Below are positions 8,701 to 16,889 of a stretch of 29,904 nucleotides of DNA, in pieces; within the stretch, counting starts at the first letter, position 1, and every line of letters starts with the position of its first letter. The notes beneath the pieces were generated by a model. That model did no database searches. It was not told the origin of the DNA and saw nothing but the letters and a program-made list of their open reading frames with translations. Origin of the DNA: DASPTB01 sp035623615 (GTDB lineage: Bacteria; Actinomycetota; UBA4738). A program made the position numbers and the translations under genes. The stretch spans positions 1 to 29,904 of the forward strand of contig DASPTB010000312.1 of NCBI GenBank assembly GCA_035623615.1, written 5' to 3'.

Positions 8701-8816
8701 CCCGAAGGGGAGTAGTCGGCAGGTACCGCCGTCAACACGGCCGGCGAGAAGCCCGGCCCGGCGGCCTCGCGTGGCGACGCGCGGACGAGACCTTCGGCAG
8801 CGTCGACTGCCGGAGG
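8701..8816 (+). promoter_or_regulatory. yybP-ykoY manganese riboswitch with RBS-sequestering expression platform
   Basis: The conserved opening GGGGAGTAG (8707-8715) and closing GACGAGACC (8784-8792) of the yybP-ykoY family are present. They are joined by P1: CCGAAGG (8702-8708) pairs with CCTTCGG (8791-8797). Between them lie GCCGT-CAAC-ACGGC (8728-8741), a CCCGGCCCGG segment, and CGCG-N6-CGCG (about 8769-8782). The 3' P1 strand overlaps a competing 9-bp hairpin, CTTCGGCAG (8792-8800) with CTGCCGGAG (8807-8815), that buries the ribosome site GGAGG (8812-8816) of terC. Mn2+ binding stabilises P1 in this class (established), so here it should free the ribosome site and turn translation on (inference). 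No search tool was used; the match is by conserved motifs and pairing. Confidence 0.88.
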
Positions 8817-8822
8817 CTGCGC

Positions 8823-9773
8823 GTGACGAGTTGGCTCATCTGGGGTTCCTTCCTCGGGTTCCTCGGTCTCCTGTTGCTCCTCGATCTCGGCGTCCTGCAC
8901 CGCGGGCGTCCGGAGGTCTCCACTCGCGAGGCGGTCGCGTGGACCGGTGTGTGGGTCGGCGTCGCCGCCGCGTTCGGGGTGCTGGTGTTCGCGTGGAAGG
9001 GCGCCGAGTCGGCCGGGGAGTTCGCGGCCGGCTACCTGATCGAGTGGAGCCTGTCGGTCGACAACGTCCTGATCTTGGCGGTGCTCGTCGAGCGGCTGGC
9101 CGTCCCCGCCGAGCTTCGCCACCGGCTGCTGTTCCTCGGCGTCGCCGGCGCGATCGTGTTTCGTCTCGGCTTCATCCTCGCCGGCGCCGCCCTGCTGCAC
9201 CGGTTCGAGTGGATCGCGTTCGTGTTCGGCGCCGTCTTGCTGGTCACGGCGGCCCGGCTTCTGGTGCGGCGCGAGGGGGCGGGCCCGTCCGCCGGGAGCC
9301 GGTTCGTCCGGGCGGCTGGCCGTCGGGCTCGCATCCACCCCTCGTTCGAGGGCGGTCGCCTTTTCGTGCGGCGCGATGGACGGGTCCTGGCGACGCAGCT
9401 CCTCGTGGCGCTGGCCTTGATCGAGATGACCGACCTGCTCTTCGCGGTCGACTCGGTTCCCGCCGTCTTCTCCGTGACCGACGACGCCTTCGTCGCGTTC
9501 ACGTCGAACGCACTGGCCATCCTCGGCCTGCGATCGCTCTTCTTCCTCGTCGCCGCTGCCTCCGTCAGCTTCCGATACCTTGGCCCGGCTCTGGTGGCGG
9601 TGCTCGCGTTCATCGGGCTCAAGATGATCCTGAGCGGCGTGCTCGAAGTGCCGGTCTGGGCGTCGCTCGGGGTGATCGCGCTCGCTCTGGGAGCGGGGAT
9701 CGGTGTCTCGGTGGCCGTGCCGCGGCGGCCGGAGGAGCAGGACCGGCGCCGGGAGGAGACGGTTCAGAAGTAG
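8823..9773 (+). CDS. terC: TerC-family integral membrane metal exporter (probable Mn2+ efflux)
   Basis: 316 residues from GTG 8823, 6 nt after GGAGG. Seven or so membrane helices carry the family signatures: EWSLSVDNVLILAVL (74-88) with the DN pair, and MTDLLFAVDSVPAVFSVT (202-219) with the second acidic/DSVPA motif, then SNALAILGLRSLFFLV. The C-terminus is a short basic cytoplasmic tail. TerC/Alx/YkoY proteins export manganese and protect secreted metalloenzymes or prevent Mn2+ toxicity. The manganese riboswitch directly upstream independently supports Mn2+ as the substrate. Tellurite resistance, the historical name, is not implied. Confidence 0.93.
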   Translation: MTSWLIWGSFLGFLGLLLLLDLGVLHRGRPEVSTREAVAWTGVWVGVAAAFGVLVFAWKGAESAGEFAAGYLIEWSLSVDNVLILAVLVERLAVPAELRHRLLFLGVAGAIVFRLGFILAGAALLHRFEWIAFVFGAVLLVTAARLLVRREGAGPSAGSRFVRAAGRRARIHPSFEGGRLFVRRDGRVLATQLLVALALIEMTDLLFAVDSVPAVFSVTDDAFVAFTSNALAILGLRSLFFLVAAASVSFRYLGPALVAVLAFIGLKMILSGVLEVPVWASLGVIALALGAGIGVSVAVPRRPEEQDRRREETVQK

Positions 9774-9789
9774 CCGTTTGCCTGCCCCG

Positions 9790-9817
9790 GTTCGGGCCTT
9801 CGCCGGATGGGCCGAAC
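9790..9817 (+). terminator. Imperfect hairpin after terC
   Basis: GTTCGG (9790-9795) pairs with CCGAAC (9812-9817), with two more inner base pairs after a mismatch. No U-run follows, so it may only stabilise the 3' end of the terC message. Confidence 0.25.
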
Positions 9818-9829
9818 AAGGCCGCTCGC

Positions 9830-9835
9830 TATACT
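9830..9835 (+). promoter_or_regulatory. -10 box (TATACT) of the pyrophosphatase gene
   Basis: TATACT matches the sigma70 -10 at five of six positions and lies 82 nt before ATG 9918, giving an untranslated leader of roughly 75 nt. The -35 region is not recognisable. Confidence 0.5.
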
Positions 9836-9917
9836 GTTCGCCGCTGACCAGGGATTTCGCGTCTGGCTACCGGATGCCCACCGTCTTCGCAGTGACCACA
9901 GGGAAGGGGAACTCCAC

Positions 9918-12167
9918 ATGAGCGTGCTCGCCGCCGGCGAGACGACGAGCGTCGTCTTTCATTCGTTCGAGAACAACGCGCTCTGGCTGATCGTGCTCCT
10001 CGCGCTCGGCGCGCTGGTGTTTGCGGCGTTCCTGCGGAGATCCGTCCTCGCGGCGCCCGAGGGCACCGACAAGATGAAGGAGATCGCGCGGGCCATCCAG
10101 GATGGGAGCGCGGCGTACCTGAACCGGCAGCTGCGGACCGTCGCCGTGTTCGTCGTCGTCCTCGCCATCCTGATCTTCTTCCTGTTGCCGGTTCCTGCGG
10201 ACATCGTGCACTCCGAGTTCGTCGTGAGGTTTGGACGGTCGATGGCGTTCATCGTCGGGGCCGTCTTCTCCGCGCTCACCGGGTTCTCGGGGATGTGGCT
10301 TGCGGTCCGCGGCAACGTCCGGGTCGCCAACGCCGCCCGGGAGACCGGGTTGAAGAACGCGATGACCCTGGCCTTCCGCACCGGCGGCGTGGCCGGGATG
10401 TTCACGGTCGGCCTCGGGCTCCTCGGGGCGAGCGTGTTCGTGATCCTGTACAAGCAGGACGCGCCGGTGGTCCTCGAGGGCCTGGCCTTCGGCGCGGCTC
10501 TGCTCGCGATGTTCATGCGAGTCGGCGGTGGGATCTTCACGAAGGCCGCCGACGTGGGCGCCGACCTCGTGGGCAAGGTGGAGGTGGGCATCCCCGAGGA
10601 TGACCCCCGCAACGCGGCGGTCATCGCCGACAACGTCGGCGACAACGTCGGCGACTGCGCCGGTATGGCGGCGGACCTGTTCGAGTCGTACCAGGTGACG
10701 CTCGCCGCCTCGATCATCCTCGGCTCGGCGGCGTTCAAGGTCGGATCGGTGAAGGGCGTGCTGTTCCCGCTGATGGTGATGGCCATCGGCGTCGTCGTCG
10801 CGGTGGTCGGGATCCTCTCGGTGGCGCCGCGGTCCGAGACCGAGCCCGGCATGCGCGCGATCAACCGCGGCTTCTTCATCTCCGCCGTGCTTGCCTCGAT
10901 CGGCGTGCTCCTGCTGTCGCTGACGTACATGAAGAGCATCAAGCCGTTCGTCGCAGTCATCATCGGGCTGGCGCTCGCATCGGTGATCCAGCTCCTGACC
11001 GAGCACTACACGTCGATGCGGCGGCGTCCCGTCAAGGAGATCGCCGAGGCGTCTCTGACGGGGCCGGCGACGAACATCCTCGCCGGCATCTCCGAGGGGC
11101 TCGAGTCGAGCGTGTGGTCGCTCCTCGCCGTCGCGGCCGCCATCCTCGGGTGTTACGCGCTCGGAGACACGCTGGGGCTGCAGCTCTACTACGTGTCACT
11201 TGCCGGGATCGGCATGTTGTCGGTGGTCGGGGTCATCGTCTCGATGGACACCTACGGTCCCGTCTCCGACAACGCCCAGGGCATCGCCGAGATGTCCGGC
11301 GACATCGAGGGCCGGGGCGCGGAGATCCTCACGAACCTCGACGCGATCGGCAACTCGACGAAGGCCATCACGAAGGGTGTCGCGATCGCGACCGCGGTCC
11401 TGGCCGCGACGTCGCTGTTCGGCGCGTTCCTCGACGCATCCGGCTTGCGCCACAAGGGCATCCAGGTGAACATCCCGATCGTCCTCGTCGGCCTGCTGAT
11501 CGGCGGGTCGGTCGCGTTCCTCTTCTCCTCCTTCGCGATCCGCGCCGTCGGCCGCGCAGCGTCGCAGGTCGTGATGGAGGTGCGCAAGCAGTTCCGCGAG
11601 CACCCGGGGATCATGAACTTCACCGAGAAGCCGGACTACAGCGCGGTGGTCGACATTGTCACGAGGTCGTCGCTGCGCGAGCTCGTGACACCCGGCGTTC
11701 TCGCCGTCCTCGCTCCGGTCATCGTCGGGTTCGCCCTCACCCCGGCGGCGCTCGGCGCCTTCCTCGCGGGGGCGATCCTCACGGGCCAGCTCATGGCCGT
11801 GTTCCTCTCCAATTCGGGCGGCGCGTGGGACAACGCGAAGAAGCTCGTCGAGGACGGCGCGTACGGCGGCAAGGGCTCGGAGACGCACAAGGCAACGGTC
11901 ATCGGCGACACCGTGGGCGACCCGTTCAAGGACACCGCCGGTCCCGCGCTCAACCCGATGATCAAGGTCATGAACCTGGTCGCGCTGCTGGTCGTTCCCC
12001 TGGTCGTCAAGTACGGCGGCCATACCGGGAGCCATGTGGCCACGCGCGTGGTGATCGCGGCGCTCGCGGTCGTCATCCTTGCGTTCGTCATCTGGCTCTC
12101 GAAGGCGCGGAAGGCCGAGAAGATGGCCGACGCGCGGGGCGGCGAGCCGGCCGCCTCCACCACCTGA
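9918..12167 (+). CDS. hppA: Membrane-bound proton-translocating pyrophosphatase, K+-independent type
   Basis: 749 residues from ATG 9918, with AAGGGGA seven nt upstream; the longer frame to 9807 is rejected because it covers the promoter. About 16 membrane helices. The catalytic loops are intact: DVGADLVGKVE (212-222), EDDPRN, DNVGDNVGD (238-246) and, near the C-terminus, GDTVGDPFKDTAGPALN with GGAWDNAKK before it. Together they bind Mg-PPi and couple hydrolysis to H+ export. The subtype-determining block reads GNSTKAITKG: Lys482 and Thr485 are the pair diagnostic of K+-independent enzymes (K+-dependent ones have Ala and Gly). It energises the membrane and removes biosynthetic PPi. The next gene starts 15 nt downstream. 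Confidence 0.96.
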   Translation: MSVLAAGETTSVVFHSFENNALWLIVLLALGALVFAAFLRRSVLAAPEGTDKMKEIARAIQDGSAAYLNRQLRTVAVFVVVLAILIFFLLPVPADIVHSEFVVRFGRSMAFIVGAVFSALTGFSGMWLAVRGNVRVANAARETGLKNAMTLAFRTGGVAGMFTVGLGLLGASVFVILYKQDAPVVLEGLAFGAALLAMFMRVGGGIFTKAADVGADLVGKVEVGIPEDDPRNAAVIADNVGDNVGDCAGMAADLFESYQVTLAASIILGSAAFKVGSVKGVLFPLMVMAIGVVVAVVGILSVAPRSETEPGMRAINRGFFISAVLASIGVLLLSLTYMKSIKPFVAVIIGLALASVIQLLTEHYTSMRRRPVKEIAEASLTGPATNILAGISEGLESSVWSLLAVAAAILGCYALGDTLGLQLYYVSLAGIGMLSVVGVIVSMDTYGPVSDNAQGIAEMSGDIEGRGAEILTNLDAIGNSTKAITKGVAIATAVLAATSLFGAFLDASGLRHKGIQVNIPIVLVGLLIGGSVAFLFSSFAIRAVGRAASQVVMEVRKQFREHPGIMNFTEKPDYSAVVDIVTRSSLRELVTPGVLAVLAPVIVGFALTPAALGAFLAGAILTGQLMAVFLSNSGGAWDNAKKLVEDGAYGGKGSETHKATVIGDTVGDPFKDTAGPALNPMIKVMNLVALLVVPLVVKYGGHTGSHVATRVVIAALAVVILAFVIWLSKARKAEKMADARGGEPAASTT

Positions 12168-12182
12168 CCCGGGCGGACCGCG

Positions 12183-12545
12183 ATGCCCCGGCGTCCACTT
12201 GTTGCCCGCCTGACCGAGACCGACGAGGATCGGCTCGCCGCCGAGATCCGCGAGTGGTCCGAGACGGTTCCCGGCTCCACCCGCATCGATCAGGCGAAGG
12301 ACCGCTCGCGCGTCAAGCTCGCCGGCGCCGTGCGGCGGATCACGATCCGGCCGGTCAAGGGGTTCGAAGGCATGCGGCTGCAGCTGTTCGACGGGACGGG
12401 TGACGTCTCGGTCGTGTTCCTCGGCCGCCGCTCGATCCCGGGGCTCACGCTCGGCTCGCGGCTGGTCGTCGAAGGCGTCATCGGCCGCAGCGGCGACGTG
12501 CGGCAGATGGTCAACCCGGCGTTCGAGTTCGTGCAGGAGGAGTGA
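12183..12545 (+). CDS. Small OB-fold nucleic-acid-binding protein
   Basis: 120 residues from ATG 12183, only 15 nt after hppA and with a GGGCGGA ribosome-site-like sequence, so probably co-transcribed. The first 45 residues are polar and helical. Residues 46-117 show the five-strand OB pattern: VKLAGAVRRITIRP, GMRLQLFDGTGDVSVVFLGRR, GLTLGSRLVVEGVIGR, VRQMVNPAFEFV. This is the actinobacterial OB-fold family that in mycobacteria and streptomycetes lies close to the TrkA pair and DUF3159 genes (established synteny, from memory). Here the trkA pair is 13 kb away in the same window. RNA or DNA ligand unknown. Confidence 0.8.
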   Translation: MPRRPLVARLTETDEDRLAAEIREWSETVPGSTRIDQAKDRSRVKLAGAVRRITIRPVKGFEGMRLQLFDGTGDVSVVFLGRRSIPGLTLGSRLVVEGVIGRSGDVRQMVNPAFEFVQEE

Positions 12546-12557
12546 GGACGCCGTTCC

Positions 12558-13304
12558 TCATCCGGTGTCGGCGGTGACCGGAGCGTTGCCGCCGTCGCCG
12601 GGGCGCAGGGTCCAACGGTAGCCGACGCCGGGGTCGGTGACCACGATTCGAGGGCGCGAGGGGTCGGGCTCGATCTTCTTGCGTAGCTGGCTCACGAAGA
12701 CGCGCAGGACGTCCACGTCGTCCTCGTAGCCAGGACCCCAGACGCGCTCGAGCAGCCACCGGTGGGTGAGCAGCTTGCCCGGATGCCGCGACAGGGCGTC
12801 CAGCAGTGCCCACTCTGTCTTCGTCAGGCGCTCGTCCTTCCCGGCTCGGCGCACCGTCCGCTGCTCGAGGTCGATCTCCAGCCCATCTTCCCGGAAGGTG
12901 GTCCCCGTCGTCGTCGCCGCGCTCCCGGCGCGCCGCAGGAGCGCCCGGATGCGCGCGAGGAACTCCTCGATGCCGAACGGCTTGGTGAGGTAGTCGTCGG
13001 CCCCCAGGTTGAGCGCCTCGACCTTGTCGGCCTCCTCCTCGCGCACCGACAGGATCAGGATGGGGACGTCGCTCGTCGCGCGGAGTCTCCGGCATACCTC
13101 AAGCCCATCCATGCCGGGGAGGTTCAGGTCGAGGACGACCAGGTCGGGGCGAAACCAGTCGAAGGTCCGCAGGGCCGACTCGGCCTCCGGGCGCGCCTCG
13201 ACCACGTAGTTCCGCGCGGTCAGGGCGCGGGCGAGCGCGAGCCGGATCTGCTCCTCGTCGTCGACGACGAGGATGCGCCCGGCGTCAGTCGGGCGGCCCG
13301 GCAT
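12558..13304 (-). CDS. kdpE: KdpE response regulator (OmpR family)
   Basis: 248 residues from ATG 13304. The receiver domain has the acidic pair Asp15-Asp16, phospho-acceptor Asp59 in LVVLDLNLPGMDGLEV, and Lys in DDYLTKPF. The C-terminal winged helix (about 140-235) contains LTKTEWALLDALSRHPGKLL and the recognition-helix region DVLRVFVSQLRKKIEPDPSRP, strongly KdpE-like. It should bind the kdpFABC promoter after phosphorylation by the adjacent kinase. The start overlaps the kinase gene end by 20 nt, indicating coupling. It converges on the OB-fold gene with a 12-bp gap. Confidence 0.92.
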   Translation of the reverse strand: MPGRPTDAGRILVVDDEEQIRLALARALTARNYVVEARPEAESALRTFDWFRPDLVVLDLNLPGMDGLEVCRRLRATSDVPILILSVREEEADKVEALNLGADDYLTKPFGIEEFLARIRALLRRAGSAATTTGTTFREDGLEIDLEQRTVRRAGKDERLTKTEWALLDALSRHPGKLLTHRWLLERVWGPGYEDDVDVLRVFVSQLRKKIEPDPSRPRIVVTDPGVGYRWTLRPGDGGNAPVTADTG

Positions 13305-14895
13305 TCCTGGCTCCGGCCTCCTGCGGGTGCGGAAGCGGCATCGGCGGGTCGCCCGCGGGTACTGGGGACGGCAGCGAGAATGCGAAGGTCGCGCCGCCCC
13401 CCGGCGTGTCCTCGATCCAGATCTGCCCGTCCATCACCGCCACGAGACCCTTGCAGATGGCGAGCCCCAGACCCGTGCCGAGGCGCGCGCCGCGGCGCTC
13501 GAGGCTGTAGAAGGGATAGAAGAGCAGCTCGCGGATGTTTGGCGGAACGCCTTCACCGTGGTCGATCACGCGGATGATCACGTCGTCGTCGCTGCGTCGC
13601 GCGTCGAGTTGCACCTCGCGCGTCGTCGGCTTGCTCGAGGCGGTGACCGCGTTCTCCAGCAGGTTCACGACGACGCGCTCGAGGAACACCGGGTCGGCGC
13701 GCACGAGTGCGGCGCCGGGGGCCACGGTCACTTGTACATGGACCCCCGGGCGCTGCTCGCCGACGCGATCGGCGGACGCCACGAGGATCTCCTCGAGGTC
13801 GAGCGTGTGCGAGCGCGACCGCAGCATCCCCGCCTCGATCCGCGACATGTCCAGCAGGTTCGCCACGAGCGCGTTCAACCGGTCGGTCTGGTCGTCCACG
13901 GCCTCGAGCGCGGCGCGGACCTCGTCGGCGGAATGCTGGGCGTCGTCGTCCAAGAGGTCCGTGACCGACGCCTTGATCGCCGCGAGCGGGCTCCGGAGGT
14001 CGTGCGAGACGGCCGCCAGGAGCGACCGGCGCATCTCCTCGGTCTGGCGGTACACCTCGACCTGCGTGGCCGTGCGCAGCAGGCGCTCGTCCTCGAGGAT
14101 CAGCGCGAGCTGGTCACAGAACGCGCGCAGGACGCGGCTCTCTCGCGGGTCGAGCGGCGGCCTGTCGCCGGTCATCGCGATCAACCCCAGCGAACGGCCG
14201 CCCACGGTCAGCGGCAGTCGCTCGGGCGCGCGTCCCTCGGAGGCCGGATCCCACTGCAGCGGAACCGGCTCGGCGGCGCCGACGGTGACCGGTTCGGTCG
14301 CATCGCCGAACAGCCGTTCATCGAAGTGCAGCGTCGCCGCGTCGAAGGCGAACACCTGGATGATGCGACGGAGCACGCGGGCATACGTGTCGCGTCCGGG
14401 CAGCGAGGTCACGAGGTCGGCGCTCAGCTCCTGGAGCGTGCGGAGTTCGGCTTCCCGCGCCTCCGCCGCCTCAGCCCGGTCGGTGGCGCGAGCCAGGAGC
14501 GCCGAGATGAGGATCGAGATGCCGAGGAACACGAACAGCACCGCCACGTACTCGGGACGTGCGACCGTGAAGGTGTTGTACGGAGGAAGGAAAAAGAAGT
14601 TGAAGACGATGAACCCGACCACCGATGCGACGATGCCCGGGCCCAGGCCGCCCACGGCGGCGGCGGCGACGACCACCACGAGGAACCCGAACCCCTTGCT
14701 CAGCGGAACCAGGTTGTCCCGGAAGGGAAGCAGGATGAGCGTGAGCCCGGCCGTGCCGAGGATCGCGATCGCGTACCCCGCGATCCGACGGGCTCGCGTC
14801 TTCGCGCCGAGGGTCGCCAGCGAGAGGGCGGAGCGCCGCTCCTCGCGCTCCCCTGTCTGAGCGCCCTCCGGACGAACCCATCGAGGCGTGCTCAT
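13285..14895 (-). CDS. KdpD-like sensor histidine kinase lacking the N-terminal KdpD/USP module
   Basis: 536 residues from ATG 14895 versus about 890 for full KdpD. Order: short polar N-terminus (1-35), four closely packed helices of the DUF4118 sensor (about 37-135, including FNFFFLPPYNTFTVARPEY, a KdpD hallmark), GAF-like region (150-275), HisKA with H298 in AAVSHDLRSPLAAIKAS, then HATPase with N-box NLLENAV and G-boxes DHGEGVPP and GTGLGLAIC. It corresponds to the C-terminal two thirds of KdpD. The missing cytosolic module is encoded separately at 21299-22486. It should phosphorylate KdpE in response to low K+. A GTG start at 14982 in the same frame is possible but crosses the divergent regulatory region. 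Confidence 0.92.
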   Translation of the reverse strand: MSTPRWVRPEGAQTGEREERRSALSLATLGAKTRARRIAGYAIAILGTAGLTLILLPFRDNLVPLSKGFGFLVVVVAAAAVGGLGPGIVASVVGFIVFNFFFLPPYNTFTVARPEYVAVLFVFLGISILISALLARATDRAEAAEAREAELRTLQELSADLVTSLPGRDTYARVLRRIIQVFAFDAATLHFDERLFGDATEPVTVGAAEPVPLQWDPASEGRAPERLPLTVGGRSLGLIAMTGDRPPLDPRESRVLRAFCDQLALILEDERLLRTATQVEVYRQTEEMRRSLLAAVSHDLRSPLAAIKASVTDLLDDDAQHSADEVRAALEAVDDQTDRLNALVANLLDMSRIEAGMLRSRSHTLDLEEILVASADRVGEQRPGVHVQVTVAPGAALVRADPVFLERVVVNLLENAVTASSKPTTREVQLDARRSDDDVIIRVIDHGEGVPPNIRELLFYPFYSLERRGARLGTGLGLAICKGLVAVMDGQIWIEDTPGGGATFAFSLPSPVPAGDPPMPLPHPQEAGARNAGPPD

Positions 14896-15044
14896 GGCAA
14901 CAGTGTCCCACCGGTGGGGGCTGCCATGCACCCCGTCCGTGCTCTGTGCGCGAGTCCTTATGGATCCCGAATGCCGGGACACCTATTCCTAACGGTGTCC
15001 TCATGCGTGTCGCCTAGCGTCGGTGGGCGGAAAGGAGCGGAGGA
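14896..15044. promoter_or_regulatory. Divergent kdp control region with a palindrome and an inverted repeat
   Basis: This 149-bp gap separates the kinase gene (leftward) from the kdpF operon (rightward). It holds a perfect 12-bp palindrome CCCACCGGTGGG (14907-14918) and an inverted repeat GGACACC (14977-14983)/GGTGTCC (14994-15000) spaced by 10 nt; GTGTCC occurs a third time at 14904-14909. On the minus strand TAGGAA within the inverted-repeat spacer could be a -10. No convincing -35 is present. The arms are one and a half helical turns apart, suitable for a dimeric regulator; KdpE is the obvious candidate but the site is unlike the AT-rich E. coli operator. Confidence 0.45.
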
Positions 15045-15128
15045 ATGACGGACGCGATCTTGGTGCTCGGAACTCTGGTGCTCTTCGCCGGCTTCTTCGC
15101 GATGATCGGATGGTTCGATCGCATATGA
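15045..15128 (+). CDS. 27-residue hydrophobic microprotein preceding KdpF
   Basis: ATG 15045 follows AAAGGAG and a second GGAGGA, making it the best ribosome site of the operon. The product is one membrane helix: an MTDAILVLG start, a Phe-rich middle (LFAGFFAMIGW) and the terminus FDRI. Its stop shares bases with the next start (ATGA, 15125-15128), so kdpF translation depends on it. It is not KdpF itself, which is recognisable immediately downstream. I recall small single-helix ORFs of this type before kdpF in other genomes but cannot name a family. A role as an accessory subunit or assembly factor of the Kdp pump is inference. Confidence 0.65.
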   Translation: MTDAILVLGTLVLFAGFFAMIGWFDRI

Positions 15129-15214
15129 GAGTCAGCGACGTCCTCGAACTCCTTGTGTCCCTGGGCATGCTCGCGTACCTCACGTACGCGCTGATCCGAC
15201 CCGAGAGGTTCTGA
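15125..15214 (+). CDS. kdpF: KdpF, small subunit of the K+-transporting P-type ATPase
   Basis: 29 residues from ATG 15125, the same length as E. coli KdpF. The helix ending LAYLTYALIRPERF closely matches the E. coli C-terminus (LGYLVYALINAEAF). KdpF is a single helix that stabilises the KdpABC complex in the cytoplasmic membrane. The start overlaps the preceding micro-ORF stop by four nt. kdpA follows after four nt. Confidence 0.93.
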   Translation: MRVSDVLELLVSLGMLAYLTYALIRPERF

Positions 15215-15218
15215 ACGC

Positions 15219-16889
15219 ATGATTACGATCATCGTTGCGTCACTACTGCTCATCGCGGTCACGCCGCCACTCGGCGCGTACATGTACCGCGTGTACACGA
15301 GCGAGAAGATCGGCAGGCTGGAGGGCCTGGTCTACAAGGCGACCGGGATCAACCCGAACACCGACCAGTCGTGGCGCCGGTACGCCTCCTCGGTCCTCTG
15401 GTTCAGCGTCGTGAGCATGCTCTTCATCTATCTGATCATGCGCACGCAGAACCACCTCCCCTTCAACCCGGAGGGGTTCGGCTCGGTCAACCCGTGGGTG
15501 TCGATCAACACGGCGGCGAGCTTCATGACCAACACCAATTGGCAGGCGTACGGCGGCGAGTCGACGATGAGCTACCTGACCCAGATGCTCGCGCTGACCT
15601 TCCAGAACTTCCTCTCCGCGGCCGTTGGCATGTCGGTCGCCATCGCGCTCATCCGGGGTTTCACGAGCCGCGAGAAGGAGGGCTTGGGCAACTTCTGGCG
15701 TGACACCGTTCGCGGCGTCATCTACATCCTGTTCCCCCTCGCGATCATCGTCGGCATCGTCCTCATGAGCCAGGGGATCACCCAGACCCTGGGTCACTCC
15801 CTGGTGGTGCACGGGATCCAGGGCTTCAAGCAGATCATCGCCCGCGGCCCGGTGGCGTCCCAGATCGCCATCAAGCAGCTCGGAACCAACGGCGGCGGCT
15901 TCTACAACATGAACTCGGCCGCGCCGTTCGAAAGCTCGACGCCGATCTCGAACTTCATCGAGCTGTTCGCCATCCTGGCGATCCCCGCCGCGATCACCTA
16001 CACGTTCGGCAAGATGGTCGGAAACGTGAAGCAAGGTTGGGTCCTGTTCGCGGCGATGTGGATCCTCATGGTGGTCGGCGTCGTGATGACGACCCCCGGC
16101 GAGCTGCACGCGACCCCCGCCATGCAGGCGGCGGGCATCTCGGCGAACCAGCCCAACATGGAGGGCAAGGAGATGCGCGTCGGTCCGTACGAGTCGTCGC
16201 TTTGGGCCGTGTGGACGACCGACGCCTCGAACGGGAGCGTCAACTCCATGCACGACTCGTACCAGGCGCTCGGGATGCTCGCGCCGATGTTCAACATCGC
16301 CGTCGGCGAAGTCATCTTCGGCGGCGTCGGCAGCGGCCTCTACGGCATGCTCTTCTTCGTCATCGTTGCCGTCTTCATCGGCGGCCTCATGGTGGGCCGA
16401 ACGCCGGAGTACCTCGGCAAGAAGGTGAAGGCGAGACAGGTGAAGATCGTCGTGGTCGGGATCGTGCTGCCCTTCCTCGTGTGCCTGGGCCTGACGGCCG
16501 TCGCGATCCTCATTCCCCAGGGGCTCGCCGGACGGGAGAATCTTGGGCCGCATGGATTCAGCGAGATCTTCTACGCCTACATCTCGCAGATGGGGAACAA
16601 CGGTTCGGCGCTCGCCGGACTGACGGTCAACACGCCGTTCTACACGGTGACCGGGGCGTTCGACATGTTGGTCTGCCGGTTCGTCCCGATCCTGGCCGCG
16701 CTGGCGCTCGGCGGCAGCATCGCGGTCGAGAAGATCGTGCCGTTCACGGCGGGCACCCTGCGCACCGACACCCGACTGTTCACGGGCCTCCTCGTCGGCG
16801 TCGTGGTGATCATCGGCGCGCTGACGTTCCTGCCGGGTCTCGCGCTCGGACCCATCGTCGAGCACCTGATGCACGGGAGGCTGTTCTAG
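15219..16889 (+). CDS. kdpA: KdpA, K+-selective channel-like subunit
   Basis: 556 residues, the usual length (E. coli 557). Four pore-loop repeats typical of the SKT superfamily are visible: TNTNWQAYGGESTMSYLTQM (first selectivity loop), QLGTNGGGFYNMNSAAPFES (second), a third in MLAPMFNIAVGEVIFGGVGSG, and a fourth around LALGGSIAVEKIVP. A YAYISQMGNNGSALAGL block, near-universal in KdpA, is intact. It binds K+ from outside and passes it through the tunnel to KdpB. ATG 15219 has GAGAGG about 10 nt upstream. The stop TAG abuts the kdpB ATG. Confidence 0.98.
   Translation: MITIIVASLLLIAVTPPLGAYMYRVYTSEKIGRLEGLVYKATGINPNTDQSWRRYASSVLWFSVVSMLFIYLIMRTQNHLPFNPEGFGSVNPWVSINTAASFMTNTNWQAYGGESTMSYLTQMLALTFQNFLSAAVGMSVAIALIRGFTSREKEGLGNFWRDTVRGVIYILFPLAIIVGIVLMSQGITQTLGHSLVVHGIQGFKQIIARGPVASQIAIKQLGTNGGGFYNMNSAAPFESSTPISNFIELFAILAIPAAITYTFGKMVGNVKQGWVLFAAMWILMVVGVVMTTPGELHATPAMQAAGISANQPNMEGKEMRVGPYESSLWAVWTTDASNGSVNSMHDSYQALGMLAPMFNIAVGEVIFGGVGSGLYGMLFFVIVAVFIGGLMVGRTPEYLGKKVKARQVKIVVVGIVLPFLVCLGLTAVAILIPQGLAGRENLGPHGFSEIFYAYISQMGNNGSALAGLTVNTPFYTVTGAFDMLVCRFVPILAALALGGSIAVEKIVPFTAGTLRTDTRLFTGLLVGVVVIIGALTFLPGLALGPIVEHLMHGRLF

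Noticed and set aside
8823..9773. Tellurite resistance as the role of TerC
   Set aside because: The name is historical; the manganese riboswitch and family data point to Mn2+ export, and no other ter genes are nearby.
9807..9917. In-frame ATG 37 codons upstream of the hppA start
   Set aside because: It covers the TATACT box and lacks a ribosome site; ATG 9918 has AAGGGGA.
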